From the IMG/VR virus record IMGVR_UViG_3300047476_001057, positions 1 to 64,000 of that record: a stretch of DNA of 64,000 nucleotides; one strand, given 5' to 3'. Under the pieces are notes generated by a model. The model was not told the origin of the DNA, ran no database searches, and saw only the letters and a list, made by a program, of their open reading frames with translations. Position 1 is the stretch's first letter; every line of letters begins with the position of its first letter. Shown here piece by piece: positions 56,998 to 64,000 of the stretch. Origin of the DNA: a virus. Made by a program: the position numbers and the translations under genes.

Positions 56998-58233
56998 ATG
57001 TTACCTACTAAGTCCAATACTGCTGAACAGGGCTGTGCTCCTGTATCCTCTAATTGTGTCGTATGGCAGGGTCCTGCATTGCCATGCCTAAACCTTTGCA
57101 ACGGTGACACTGTTTCTGATGTAGTTTACAAGGTAGCTAATGATCTATGCACCATCAAAGATGAACTAGATCTAACAGACCTGGATCTGACTTGCCTGGT
57201 CTCTTTTTGCTCTTCTACTAACCCTGCTCCAACTACCAAGACCCTGTCAGCAGTATTGGATTTTATTGTTAGAAAAGTATGTTGCCTAAGTACTACAATA
57301 GGAGGCATCACTCCAGGGAACAGCTACACAGAACCTAACCTGGCTTTACCCACTTGTTTACAGTATCAGAATGGTCAGGGTCAGACTGTTACTCAACTCC
57401 AGCATTCTCAGTATTCACTTACCCTGGCTCAGAAGATCTGCCAGCTGAATACCACCGTGAACCAGCACACTTCCCAAATCTCTAACCACGAGACTAGAAT
57501 TACCACTTTGGAGAATGCTCCAGGTGCTGTGCTACCTACGGTTACTCCAGAATGTCTGCTTACTCCAGGAACTCCTGTACAAATGAATGTTTTGTTGGAC
57601 GAACTGGAAGCTCAGTTTTGTACACTCAGGGGTGTACTTGGCACTAATAACGCACTGACAGCAGCGGCTGCCCAGCAGTGTGCTAACCTTGGTGCACAAA
57701 ATGCTCTTAGCCAGGCAGGTACGCTTTCGTCTCTTGCAGGATGGAATGGTAGTATTTCTAATCTGGCCCAGTCTTTTCAGAACTTGTGGATTACCGTGTG
57801 TGACATGAGGGCTGCTATAAATGATCTTAAGAATTGTTGTTCACAGGTAGATTGTACTCAATTTATTTTGAGCTACACTGCTTCTGCAAATAGCCTTCGT
57901 CAGGAGGTATACTTAGACTTTAATCCTGGTACAATTATTCCTGCAGGATTTGCAAACTGTTCTCAACTTGGATCTTTGGTTACTATATCAGATGGTGTAA
58001 ATACCAAGGAGTTCCGTGTTGATCTGGTAAGTCTTGCTTCAAGCACTAACACATTCACTGCTATTGTAGCAGGATCTGGTGTAACAGGAGTTGCTTTGAA
58101 TACATCATTGCAATATACAGTCACTGTAAATGGTTGTATTGTAAAAGATGGCAAGACTTGTGAAAAAGCTGTTGTAAGAACTGTGTCTGTTCCATGTCCA
58201 ATTGTATCTAACGTAACTGCTAGCTTGGTATAA
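56998..58233 (+). CDS. Tail appendage protein with coiled coils (411 aa)
   Basis: The 411-aa protein is Cys-rich at its N-terminus (CLNLCNGDTVSDVVYKVANDLC and LTCLVSFC, VCCLSTTIGG). It then has a coiled-coil (QHTSQISNHETRITTLENAP), helix repeats with Cys (EAQFCTLRGVLG, ITVCDMRAAINDLKNCC) and a C-terminal beta domain (LRQEVYLDFNPG to VRTVSVPCP). The pattern is typical of trimeric tail appendages in Bacteroidota phages. It starts the second appendage operon. Confidence 0.8.
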   Translation: MLPTKSNTAEQGCAPVSSNCVVWQGPALPCLNLCNGDTVSDVVYKVANDLCTIKDELDLTDLDLTCLVSFCSSTNPAPTTKTLSAVLDFIVRKVCCLSTTIGGITPGNSYTEPNLALPTCLQYQNGQGQTVTQLQHSQYSLTLAQKICQLNTTVNQHTSQISNHETRITTLENAPGAVLPTVTPECLLTPGTPVQMNVLLDELEAQFCTLRGVLGTNNALTAAAAQQCANLGAQNALSQAGTLSSLAGWNGSISNLAQSFQNLWITVCDMRAAINDLKNCCSQVDCTQFILSYTASANSLRQEVYLDFNPGTIIPAGFANCSQLGSLVTISDGVNTKEFRVDLVSLASSTNTFTAIVAGSGVTGVALNTSLQYTVTVNGCIVKDGKTCEKAVVRTVSVPCPIVSNVTASLV

Positions 58234-58234
58234 T

Positions 58235-58801
58235 ATGAATATAAATCTTAACTGGTCAGTTGGAGCAAGTGCTGCATCTCAGGATGTACAATACAAACTT
58301 GCATCTTCTTCAACATGGATAACTCATTCTAATGTTGCAGGAAGCATTACTACAGCTGGTATCACTGGACTTCAGGATAATCTTATTTATGATTTTAGAG
58401 TGGTAACTAATTGTACAGGAGGTACACCTTCACCAGGATCTGCCACTCAACAAATAAATATAATATGTCCTACGGTAACAACTACAGTTACTGATACTAC
58501 ATTTTCTTATAGTTTTTTACATATTGGAGGTTCTGTTACTTCTTATAGTGTACAGCTTTTAGATTCAGCAGGAACCACAGTTTTACAGACACAAAATCCT
58601 GCCGTTAGCTCTACAGTTACTGGAGTGTTTAGTTCTCTTACACAAACAACAGTATATGGAGTTAGGGTGACAGCTGTAGCCGGAACATTTAACAAACAAT
58701 GTTCTATTGTTTATGATACTACAAGTGCTACACCAACATGTAATCCACCAACTAATCTTACAGCTGTTTTAGTAGATGAGCAACCTCCTATTCAAGAATA
58801 A
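58235..58801 (+). CDS. Fibronectin-type III protein (188 aa)
   Basis: The 188-aa product begins with an Fn3 rhythm (LNWSVGASAASQDVQYKLASS, GITGLQDNLIYDFRVVTNC) and a second Fn3-like repeat at about 90-165 (FSYSFLHIGGSVTSYSVQLL, YGVRVTAVAGTFNKQC). It ends in a short Pro-rich tail. Fn3 domains on virions often bind carbohydrates and help phages stay near hosts in mucus. Confidence 0.82.
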   Translation: MNINLNWSVGASAASQDVQYKLASSSTWITHSNVAGSITTAGITGLQDNLIYDFRVVTNCTGGTPSPGSATQQINIICPTVTTTVTDTTFSYSFLHIGGSVTSYSVQLLDSAGTTVLQTQNPAVSSTVTGVFSSLTQTTVYGVRVTAVAGTFNKQCSIVYDTTSATPTCNPPTNLTAVLVDEQPPIQE

Positions 58802-58815
58802 TAATACTATAAAAT

Positions 58816-59469
58816 ATGTCATGCGGTTGTTATAATAATGATCTTCCTTTGGTAAACTGTAATCCATGTGCAGATTGTGCTCCTTTACCTAATACACCGC
58901 TACCTCCCTGTGTAGGTGGTGAACCTTGTGAGGAGATTCTTGGCGTAGAATGTTCAGGATATACAGGACCTAATCTTCCTGCTTTTGGTATTTTGAACCA
59001 GGATAGATTGCTCACTATGCTTTTAAAGATGCATAAGGTTATTAATCCTTTGTTAGCTAATCCTATTCCTATTGTAAGTTATACAGCTACCTCTACTACA
59101 ACTACTCCTATGGTAGTAAGCTATCTTGGGCTAGGACCGGTATACACTTCAACAGCTGGTGCTACAGGTGCCGGTACAACAATCACTGTAGGATCTACAA
59201 CAGGTCTTGCTGTGGGTATGACGCTAACAGTACTTTCAGGAACAGGTGCTTTTGCTGCTAATACTACTGTAACCGGTATTATAAATGCTACTAGTTTTAC
59301 AGTTTCACAAGCTCCTTCAACTGCTTTATCAGGCGGGGCTACTATTATAAAAGCTGTGGGAAGTAACCACGAAATCTTTACCGTTACAGTTGTTCAGGGA
59401 ACACCACAAAGCTTTGAAGCTTTTGCTACATCACCAGTAAAGCTTTCTGGTACCGGAACTATTGTATAA
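58816..59469 (+). CDS. Cysteine-rich tail appendage protein (217 aa)
   Basis: The 217-aa protein starts CGCYNNDLPLVNCNPCADC, with several more Cys (CVGGEPCEEILGVEC), and a helix (RLLTMLLKMHKVINPLL). The second half contains a beta-repeat (ATGAGTTITVGSTTGLAVGM, TVTGIINATSFTVSQ), a known phage appendage repeat. Likely an adhesin subunit encoded with its neighbours. Confidence 0.75.
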   Translation: MSCGCYNNDLPLVNCNPCADCAPLPNTPLPPCVGGEPCEEILGVECSGYTGPNLPAFGILNQDRLLTMLLKMHKVINPLLANPIPIVSYTATSTTTTPMVVSYLGLGPVYTSTAGATGAGTTITVGSTTGLAVGMTLTVLSGTGAFAANTTVTGIINATSFTVSQAPSTALSGGATIIKAVGSNHEIFTVTVVQGTPQSFEAFATSPVKLSGTGTIV

Positions 59470-59479
59470 AAACTAACCT

Positions 59480-59902
59480 ATGTCTTGTTCAACTTTTAAA
59501 ACACTTCAGGTTTCATTTGTAGCTCCAGAAATTGCTCCCGCCAATGGTTATTTGGTCAAGTGGAGAGTAGTAGGAGACACTCTATGGAATGAAGTGACTC
59601 AATATGGTAATCCTGTAACTATTGCAGGCGTACCAGCATGTTTTAATATAGAAGGTACTATCCAGGCAAATTGTGGTAATGGTAATTTTGGTCTTCCAAT
59701 AAACTTTGCAGCTACAGGTGGTACTACTACTTGCTATCAGTTTACGCTTTTAAATACAGGAAATTATACATATGTTCCTTGCGGACAGGTTGATCAAACT
59801 ATAACTGTTTCTAATAATATCAATTCACCTACACAAATTTGTGCAAAAGATGGTACAGTAACAGGAGGTTCTTTTACAAGAACAGTTCAATGTACTGCTT
59901 AA
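59480..59902 (+). CDS. Fn3-like appendage protein (140 aa)
   Basis: The 140-aa product has an Fn3-like domain (FVAPEIAPANGYLVKWRVVG, VTIAGVPACFNIEGTIQANC) and a second half with Thr/Asn repeats and paired Cys. Its N-terminal domain is repeated in the following gene, pointing to a duplicated adhesin. Confidence 0.75.
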   Translation: MSCSTFKTLQVSFVAPEIAPANGYLVKWRVVGDTLWNEVTQYGNPVTIAGVPACFNIEGTIQANCGNGNFGLPINFAATGGTTTCYQFTLLNTGNYTYVPCGQVDQTITVSNNINSPTQICAKDGTVTGGSFTRTVQCTA

Positions 59903-59914
59903 TACTACACTATT

Positions 59915-61069
59915 ATGGCATTTATACCAGTTACTCCTCCTACTAGTTCTAATAATGAGTGCCTTACATGCACTTCAACTAGAAGTATATCAGTTAGTTT
60001 TACTGCAGCAAGCCCAGCTCCTGCTAACGGGTATATTGTAAAATGGAAAAAAGTATCAGAGCCTATAAGTTCATTTGTTCAGGTGATACCTAATCCTACG
60101 GCATCTCCTGTTACTATTAATAATGTACCTGCTTGTGACGATATTGATGTAGTTGTACAAGCATCTTGTGGTCCAGGTTTTTCTAGTCAAGAAGTTACAG
60201 CTGTAGCAACTGGTTTAGGAGTTGCTTTAAAATGTGGATGTGGGTATCAGGGTGATATAGATAATATGAATTTCTATATTTATCCTTCTATACCTATTGA
60301 TTTTACAGGAATACAGAATGGCAGTACTATTACGCTTGCTTATGATTCTATAAGTAGAATTAACCGTTTTGAAATATATAATGTAACAGACTCAACAATT
60401 ACGGTATCATCAGGTTGGGCAGGTTTAGCTAACTATCCAGGTCCTTGGGGAGCATCTAACAATACACCTACTACAGGAGACATTACTTTTATATATGATA
60501 ATACTAAAACCTATGTACTGAACGTACAAGTGGGTGGTGCTGATCCTAATAATCAGACAAACGATGCATGGAGTGTAGTACTTGGATGTACTTACGTTGC
60601 TCCTCCTCCAACTTATTATTATTATCAAGGAACACTTTGCAGTGGAACCACTACTGAAACTTTCCGTTCAACTGTTAATAATCTGCATACACTGAATGTA
60701 GTGGTGAAAGCCAATGCTACTTCTATGAACAATACAGTGCAGTGTTTTAATCAGATTACCAATAACGCACAGGTTAATACCAATGATGTTATAGATACAT
60801 TTGCTAACTGTTTTATCTGTAATGGTAATGCAGCTTATGTACCTATTACTAACTTCTACAATCCTTGTACATTAAGTGCTACCGGTGGAATAACTGATGC
60901 TGATATATATCTTCCAAATGGTACAGTAGATGTAGCATTGGGTGTAACACTACTCACTTCTACTGGTGCTGCTCATACTACAGTTTCATTGATAGCTTCA
61001 TCTAATGGAGAGATATTTAATGTAAATGAGTTTGGTCAAGTAGTAAGTTCAACTAATCAATTCTGTTAA
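59915..61069 (+). CDS. Large Fn3-containing appendage protein (384 aa)
   Basis: The 384-aa protein begins with the same Fn3-like domain as its neighbour (SPAPANGYIVKWKKVSEPIS, VTINNVPACDDIDVVVQASC). It continues with a beta-rich centre (FYIYPSIPIDFTGIQNGSTIT) and a YYYYQGTLCSGTTTETFRS C-terminal part. It is the last gene of the appendage operon, ended by a terminator. Likely a host-binding adhesin. Confidence 0.8.
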   Translation: MAFIPVTPPTSSNNECLTCTSTRSISVSFTAASPAPANGYIVKWKKVSEPISSFVQVIPNPTASPVTINNVPACDDIDVVVQASCGPGFSSQEVTAVATGLGVALKCGCGYQGDIDNMNFYIYPSIPIDFTGIQNGSTITLAYDSISRINRFEIYNVTDSTITVSSGWAGLANYPGPWGASNNTPTTGDITFIYDNTKTYVLNVQVGGADPNNQTNDAWSVVLGCTYVAPPPTYYYYQGTLCSGTTTETFRSTVNNLHTLNVVVKANATSMNNTVQCFNQITNNAQVNTNDVIDTFANCFICNGNAAYVPITNFYNPCTLSATGGITDADIYLPNGTVDVALGVTLLTSTGAAHTTVSLIASSNGEIFNVNEFGQVVSSTNQFC

Positions 61070-61110
61070 AATAATAGTCAGTGGTTTTGTTGGTTTCCAT
61101 CTGACATAAC

Positions 61111-61147
61111 AAAGCCCCGGTGTTTCTACACATGGGGCTCTTTTTTT
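61111..61147 (+). terminator. Rho-independent terminator after 59915-61069
   Basis: AGCCCC (61113-61118) pairs with GGGGCT (61134-61139), followed by seven T. Confidence 0.88.
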
Positions 61148-61154
61148 AACTATT

Positions 61155-61192
61155 GTTGATAACTTCTGTAGAACTTTTGTTTAAGTTCTACA
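61155..61192 (+). promoter_or_regulatory. GTTGATAACTTCTGTAGA and TGTAGAAC / GTTCTACA elements
   Basis: GTTGATAACTTCTGTAGA (61155-61172) overlaps an inverted repeat TGTAGAAC (61167-61174) and GTTCTACA (61185-61192) with a 10-bp spacer, 43-80 bp before the ATG at 61235. Confidence 0.65.
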
Positions 61193-61234
61193 TAATAGAA
61201 TTAATTTCATACACCGTATACCAACCCTAAACCT

Positions 61235-62551
61235 ATGAATCTAATTAACCAAGTGTACGGCTCACTTAAATGGAAAAAAACAGATGAGTGGTGTGCTACA
61301 AAGTTAGGTATTTCTCTACAAAAATACCAAGAAATTAAGAGACAAATTCTACAGACAAAAGAACTTTTACAGACTGAACTGGACAACAGTTTAGTTGATC
61401 TTGCTGGTAAACGGATGCTTGATCTGATAGATGATGAGCAGATCAAGAATGAGTATATATCAGAACTGGAAGATCAGTTAGTAGAAGCCATCAACCAGCA
61501 TAAAGAAAAGGTGGTTGAGTTTAGAGAAGATCTAGAAAACGGTACAGCTGAAATAAAGGGTGTGGCGTTCTCAGAACCTAAAAGCCCTGAAGAGATAATA
61601 CGTATTCTTAAGATAGACACTACAAAATGGAAGCTGTCATCTTACTGGAACAAACAACACAAAGAGTATTGGTTGATATCAGCCATGGTTTCCCAGGTTA
61701 AACCAGAACCACAAGATTTTATAAAACATACATTAGAAAACTTCCAACCTAAATATGTTCCTGTAAAGGAAGTTCATATTAACACCAAGTTTGAAAACCC
61801 CACCGTTGCAATATTGTCCGTTCAGGACTTACACTTTGGTAAGGAAGGGAACCTTACCGTTACAGAAGACTTTAAGAAAGCCGTTACTAACCTGACACTT
61901 AGAGCTTACATGAGCCACCGGATTGAGAAGATCATCTATGTCTTTGGTGGAGATTTGCTGAACATGGATACGTTCATGGGGCAGACCACCAAAGGCACAC
62001 CGGTGGATAATGACATGCGTGCCCAAGAAGCTTACAATGAAGCTTTTGATGCTCTCTATTGGAGCATTAATCATATTAAGCAGTTCTGTAATTTTTTAGA
62101 AGTGGTTTACCTTCCAGGTAATCATGACCGTCTAAGTTCTTACCATCTGGCTCATGCCTTAAGTAAGTGCTTTAGTGCGGAGAATGATATTGTATTTGAC
62201 GCAGAATATGCAGAGAGAAAGGTAAAGGTATGGGGAGCTAACTTCTTTGGCTTTGAGCATGGAGACGTAACCAAGAAGTGGACACCGTTGGTTTATGCTA
62301 CAGAGTTTCCTCTGTTCTGGGGATCCACCATTTACCGCACCTGTTATACAGGACACTTCCATTCTAAAAAGACTACAGAGTATGTCACAGATAATGAGAT
62401 ACACGGCTTTGCTCTGAAGCATCTTCCTTCTTTATCCAGGTCAGATTACTGGCACTATCATAACAAGTTTACAGGTTCAAAACGCCAGGCAGTTATGGAA
62501 GTTCATGACTACCACACAGGTAAGATATCCGAGTTTACCTACAATGCTTAA
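61235..62551 (+). CDS. Calcineurin-like metallophosphoesterase (438 aa)
   Basis: The C-terminal 250 residues are a metallophosphoesterase: VQDLHF (DxH, about 197-201), VFGGDLLN (about 236-243), GNHD (about 295-298) and GHFH (about 364-367) form the metal site. The N-terminal 180 residues contain coiled helices (IISELEDQLVEAINQHKEKVVEF-like) and a wHTH-like YQEIKRQILQTKELLQ. Nucleases and phosphatases of this class act on DNA ends or nucleotides. Similar proteins occur in crAss-like genomes next to tail genes. Substrate unknown. Confidence 0.88.
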   Translation: MNLINQVYGSLKWKKTDEWCATKLGISLQKYQEIKRQILQTKELLQTELDNSLVDLAGKRMLDLIDDEQIKNEYISELEDQLVEAINQHKEKVVEFREDLENGTAEIKGVAFSEPKSPEEIIRILKIDTTKWKLSSYWNKQHKEYWLISAMVSQVKPEPQDFIKHTLENFQPKYVPVKEVHINTKFENPTVAILSVQDLHFGKEGNLTVTEDFKKAVTNLTLRAYMSHRIEKIIYVFGGDLLNMDTFMGQTTKGTPVDNDMRAQEAYNEAFDALYWSINHIKQFCNFLEVVYLPGNHDRLSSYHLAHALSKCFSAENDIVFDAEYAERKVKVWGANFFGFEHGDVTKKWTPLVYATEFPLFWGSTIYRTCYTGHFHSKKTTEYVTDNEIHGFALKHLPSLSRSDYWHYHNKFTGSKRQAVMEVHDYHTGKISEFTYNA

Positions 62552-62589
62552 ACTCTACAAGTTTAACTAGGAAACTTCATGGATTTTAC

Positions 62590-62609
62590 GTAAATTATTA
62601 ATGTAGAAC
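62590..62609 (+). promoter_or_regulatory. GTAAATTATTAATGTAGAAC element before 62612
   Basis: The recurrent motif GTAAATTATTAATGTAGA occupies 62590-62607 and ends 4 bp before the GTG at 62612. If it is a promoter, the mRNA would be leaderless or nearly so. Confidence 0.5.
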
Positions 62610-62611
62610 TT

Positions 62612-63199
62612 GTGGCCACAAAGTACAAACAACCAGACCTAAACGCTCCCAGGTATCGCCCTAAAAAGCTAAACCTGACAAACAGCAATGTTTACAACCA
62701 GTTCGTGCAGGAGAATCCCAGGTTTAGTTCACTTACAGCTACCCAGTTCAAAGAGGTAATCAGCAGCTTTAACGGCAAGATCTGGAACAAGGTCATAGAA
62801 AGCCGTGATGGTGTGGAACTACCGGAGCAACTGGGTTATTTGTTTATTGGGACTTGTCCTCGTAAACAAGGTGATAATCCTGACTTTAGGAAGAGTAATC
62901 AATACGGGAAAAAGATCCAGAATCAAAACTGGGAGTCTGATCAGTATGTAGCTAAAATTTTCTACACCAACTTTGAAACTAAGTACCGGTTTAAGCATCA
63001 TGAGATGTGGGGCTTTACCGGACTTCGTGACTTTAAGAGAACAGTAGCTAAGACCTATCCCCAGGAGTGGAAGAAATATGTGCAAGTAGATAACCTGGTT
63101 AAAGTGAGCTTATTGTTCCGTAAGCATAAGTTCAAAGACTTTAAGAAAAACGAAACTCAGAAACTCCTTGAGGAGTATGATGAGTTTAATCTGGACTAA
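62612..63199 (+). CDS. Conserved-looking virion-region protein (195 aa)
   Basis: The product starts at a GTG (VATKYKQPDLNAPRYRPKKL); no in-frame ATG occurs earlier than residue about 130. It is basic with helix/strand alternation (FVQENPRFSSLTATQFKEVISSF, YVAKIFYTNFETKYRFKHHE). Similar proteins are part of crAss-like virion gene blocks with no assigned function. It begins a new rightward unit with the neck-type genes that follow. Confidence 0.7.
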   Translation: MATKYKQPDLNAPRYRPKKLNLTNSNVYNQFVQENPRFSSLTATQFKEVISSFNGKIWNKVIESRDGVELPEQLGYLFIGTCPRKQGDNPDFRKSNQYGKKIQNQNWESDQYVAKIFYTNFETKYRFKHHEMWGFTGLRDFKRTVAKTYPQEWKKYVQVDNLVKVSLLFRKHKFKDFKKNETQKLLEEYDEFNLD

Positions 63200-63202
63200 C
63201 CT

Positions 63203-63874
63203 ATGAAGACCACCATTGGAGATGTACTCTCAAGAATCCGTTCCCAGGTAAAGGCGGTAAGGCAAGATGCTTTACTGACTGACCGGGTTATATACTCTTT
63301 TGTCAATAAGCACTCAAAGTGGTTGTTGAAACGTGAAGATGCAAAAAACCAACTGATGGGATATTCAGGGGTTCTTCAGACAATGGAGTTTGTGGAGTTG
63401 ATCGAAGTAGACAAGGTAGAAGCTTGTTGCACTGGAATAAAATCTGACTGTACTATCAAACGCACCAAAAATAAAATGCCTGTGTTTATGCAGGGTTATT
63501 ATGGTCCGTTAATTCGTACAGTAGCATCTTTGGATGGATCTGAAGAATTGCAACCTACAGTTCCTAGCTCTTACATTGCAATGTCTAAGAGCAAGAACTT
63601 TAAATACAATAAGACTAAGTACTTCTGGTATCTTGATGACTATCTATACTTTCCTGATCTTGAGTGGGATGCTGTACGTATAGAAGGAATTTTTGAAGAT
63701 GATATTTCTGCTTTTACATGTGCTGATGATAGCTGTGTTCAAGGTTCAGACCGCTCACTAAACATTCCTGATTATCTTCTGGGTGAATTAGAGTCTGCTG
63801 TATTTAAAGATTTGGCAGGTATGTTGCAAATGCCTGTAGATCCCATTAATGATAAACAAAATGCTGCCCGTTAA
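63203..63874 (+). CDS. Putative neck/ring (adaptor-type) protein (223 aa)
   Basis: The 223-aa protein opens TIGDVLSRIRSQVKAVRQDALL (helix bundle like P22 gp4/T7 gp11 adaptors). YSFVNKHSKWLLKREDAKNQ and a beta domain with two Cys pairs (CCTGIKSDC, CADDSC) follow. A C-terminal helix LGELESAVFKDLAGML comes last. The same architecture is seen in 38045-38743. This matches the conserved ring/stabiliser proteins of crAss-like virions. Confidence 0.72.
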   Translation: MKTTIGDVLSRIRSQVKAVRQDALLTDRVIYSFVNKHSKWLLKREDAKNQLMGYSGVLQTMEFVELIEVDKVEACCTGIKSDCTIKRTKNKMPVFMQGYYGPLIRTVASLDGSEELQPTVPSSYIAMSKSKNFKYNKTKYFWYLDDYLYFPDLEWDAVRIEGIFEDDISAFTCADDSCVQGSDRSLNIPDYLLGELESAVFKDLAGMLQMPVDPINDKQNAAR

Positions 63875-63879
63875 CTGCT

Positions 63880-64000
63880 ATGAAAACAGAGCCTAAATAC
63901 CGCACGTTTGATGAGCTGCTTAATGAGGTGGCTGCAGATTTTACTCAGTATAATAATGAGGGTATGATTGAACCTGGACAACTAATCAAAGTTGCTCAGA
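63880..64000 (+). CDS. Virion protein, N-terminal fragment (runs off window)
   Basis: The ATG at 63880 opens a frame of 40 codons to the window edge: MKTEPKYRTFDELLNEVAAD, then YNNEGMIEPGQLIKVAQ. This start matches the recurring neck/ring protein type of crAss-like phages (T-F-D-x-L, M-I-E-P). It is only 5 bp from the preceding gene, so it is part of the same unit. Confidence 0.65.
   Translation, partial: MKTEPKYRTFDELLNEVAADFTQYNNEGMIEPGQLIKVAQ

Noticed and set aside
1-64000. Stop-codon reassignment, as in some crAss-like phages
   Set aside because: Large conserved genes read through fully with the standard code, and TAA, TAG and TGA all end genes.

Overview
This window is a large piece of a tailed double-stranded DNA phage (or prophage) that infects a Bacteroidota host. 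Genes are tightly packed, often with 1-23 bp overlaps. Starts lack strong Shine-Dalgarno sequences and sit behind A-rich leaders such as AAAACCAAA-ATG. The divergent region has a TTTG-N20-TATCTTTG promoter, which matches the Bacteroidota primary sigma consensus. Gene content (uracil-DNA glycosylase, SF2 helicase, AAA ATPase, HU/IHF-like protein, about 730-aa terminase, about 900-aa portal, about 540-aa capsid protein, and a podovirus-like adaptor region at the right end) resembles crAss-like phages (Crassvirales). I treat that placement as likely, not proven. The genetic code is standard.

Layout. Bases 1-20,400 are transcribed almost entirely leftward (minus) and hold replication, repair and accessory functions: UDG, helicase, HNH nuclease, integrase / attP / excisionase, AAA ATPase, ParB-like nuclease-domain protein, HTH regulators, two lipoproteins and many unknowns. 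This arm is unusually rich in RNA. It has a complete tmRNA (11708-12122), an oversized tRNA-like gene (13491-13605), and three intergenic stretches packed with inverted repeats that look like structured RNAs (12965-13480, 14440-14595, 19350-19760). It also has a G-depleted, degenerate repeat tract (15665-16060). A divergent control region (20365-20684) with two palindromic operators separates the arms.

Bases 20,685-64,000 are transcribed rightward. An early/middle block (HxlR regulator, GNAT, HU/IHF-like, PD-(D/E)XK nuclease, PhoH-like ATPase, arginyl/leucyl-transferase-like protein, SNase, class II tRNA, DUF2829/Tad2-like protein) is followed by packaging and head genes (terminase, portal, putative scaffold, capsid). 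Then comes a long run of tail, fibre and appendage genes (39-61 kb), including a 1,088-aa fibre with a peptidase-S74 chaperone. At the right end are a metallophosphoesterase and the start of a set of putative neck/ring proteins. Several plus-strand units are preceded by TCTAC/GTAGA inverted repeats, which may mark a phage-specific promoter or operator.

How the parts fit: attP sits between the integrase and a MerR-like excisionase and carries a tRNA 3' end, so temperate integration into a host tRNA gene is likely. The most unusual theme is protein tagging. The phage encodes a tmRNA (C-terminal tag), an ATE/Bpt-like aminoacyl-tRNA:protein transferase (N-terminal tag), and a leucine-type class II tRNA whose anticodon loop does not read a leucine codon. 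Whether these act together is inference.
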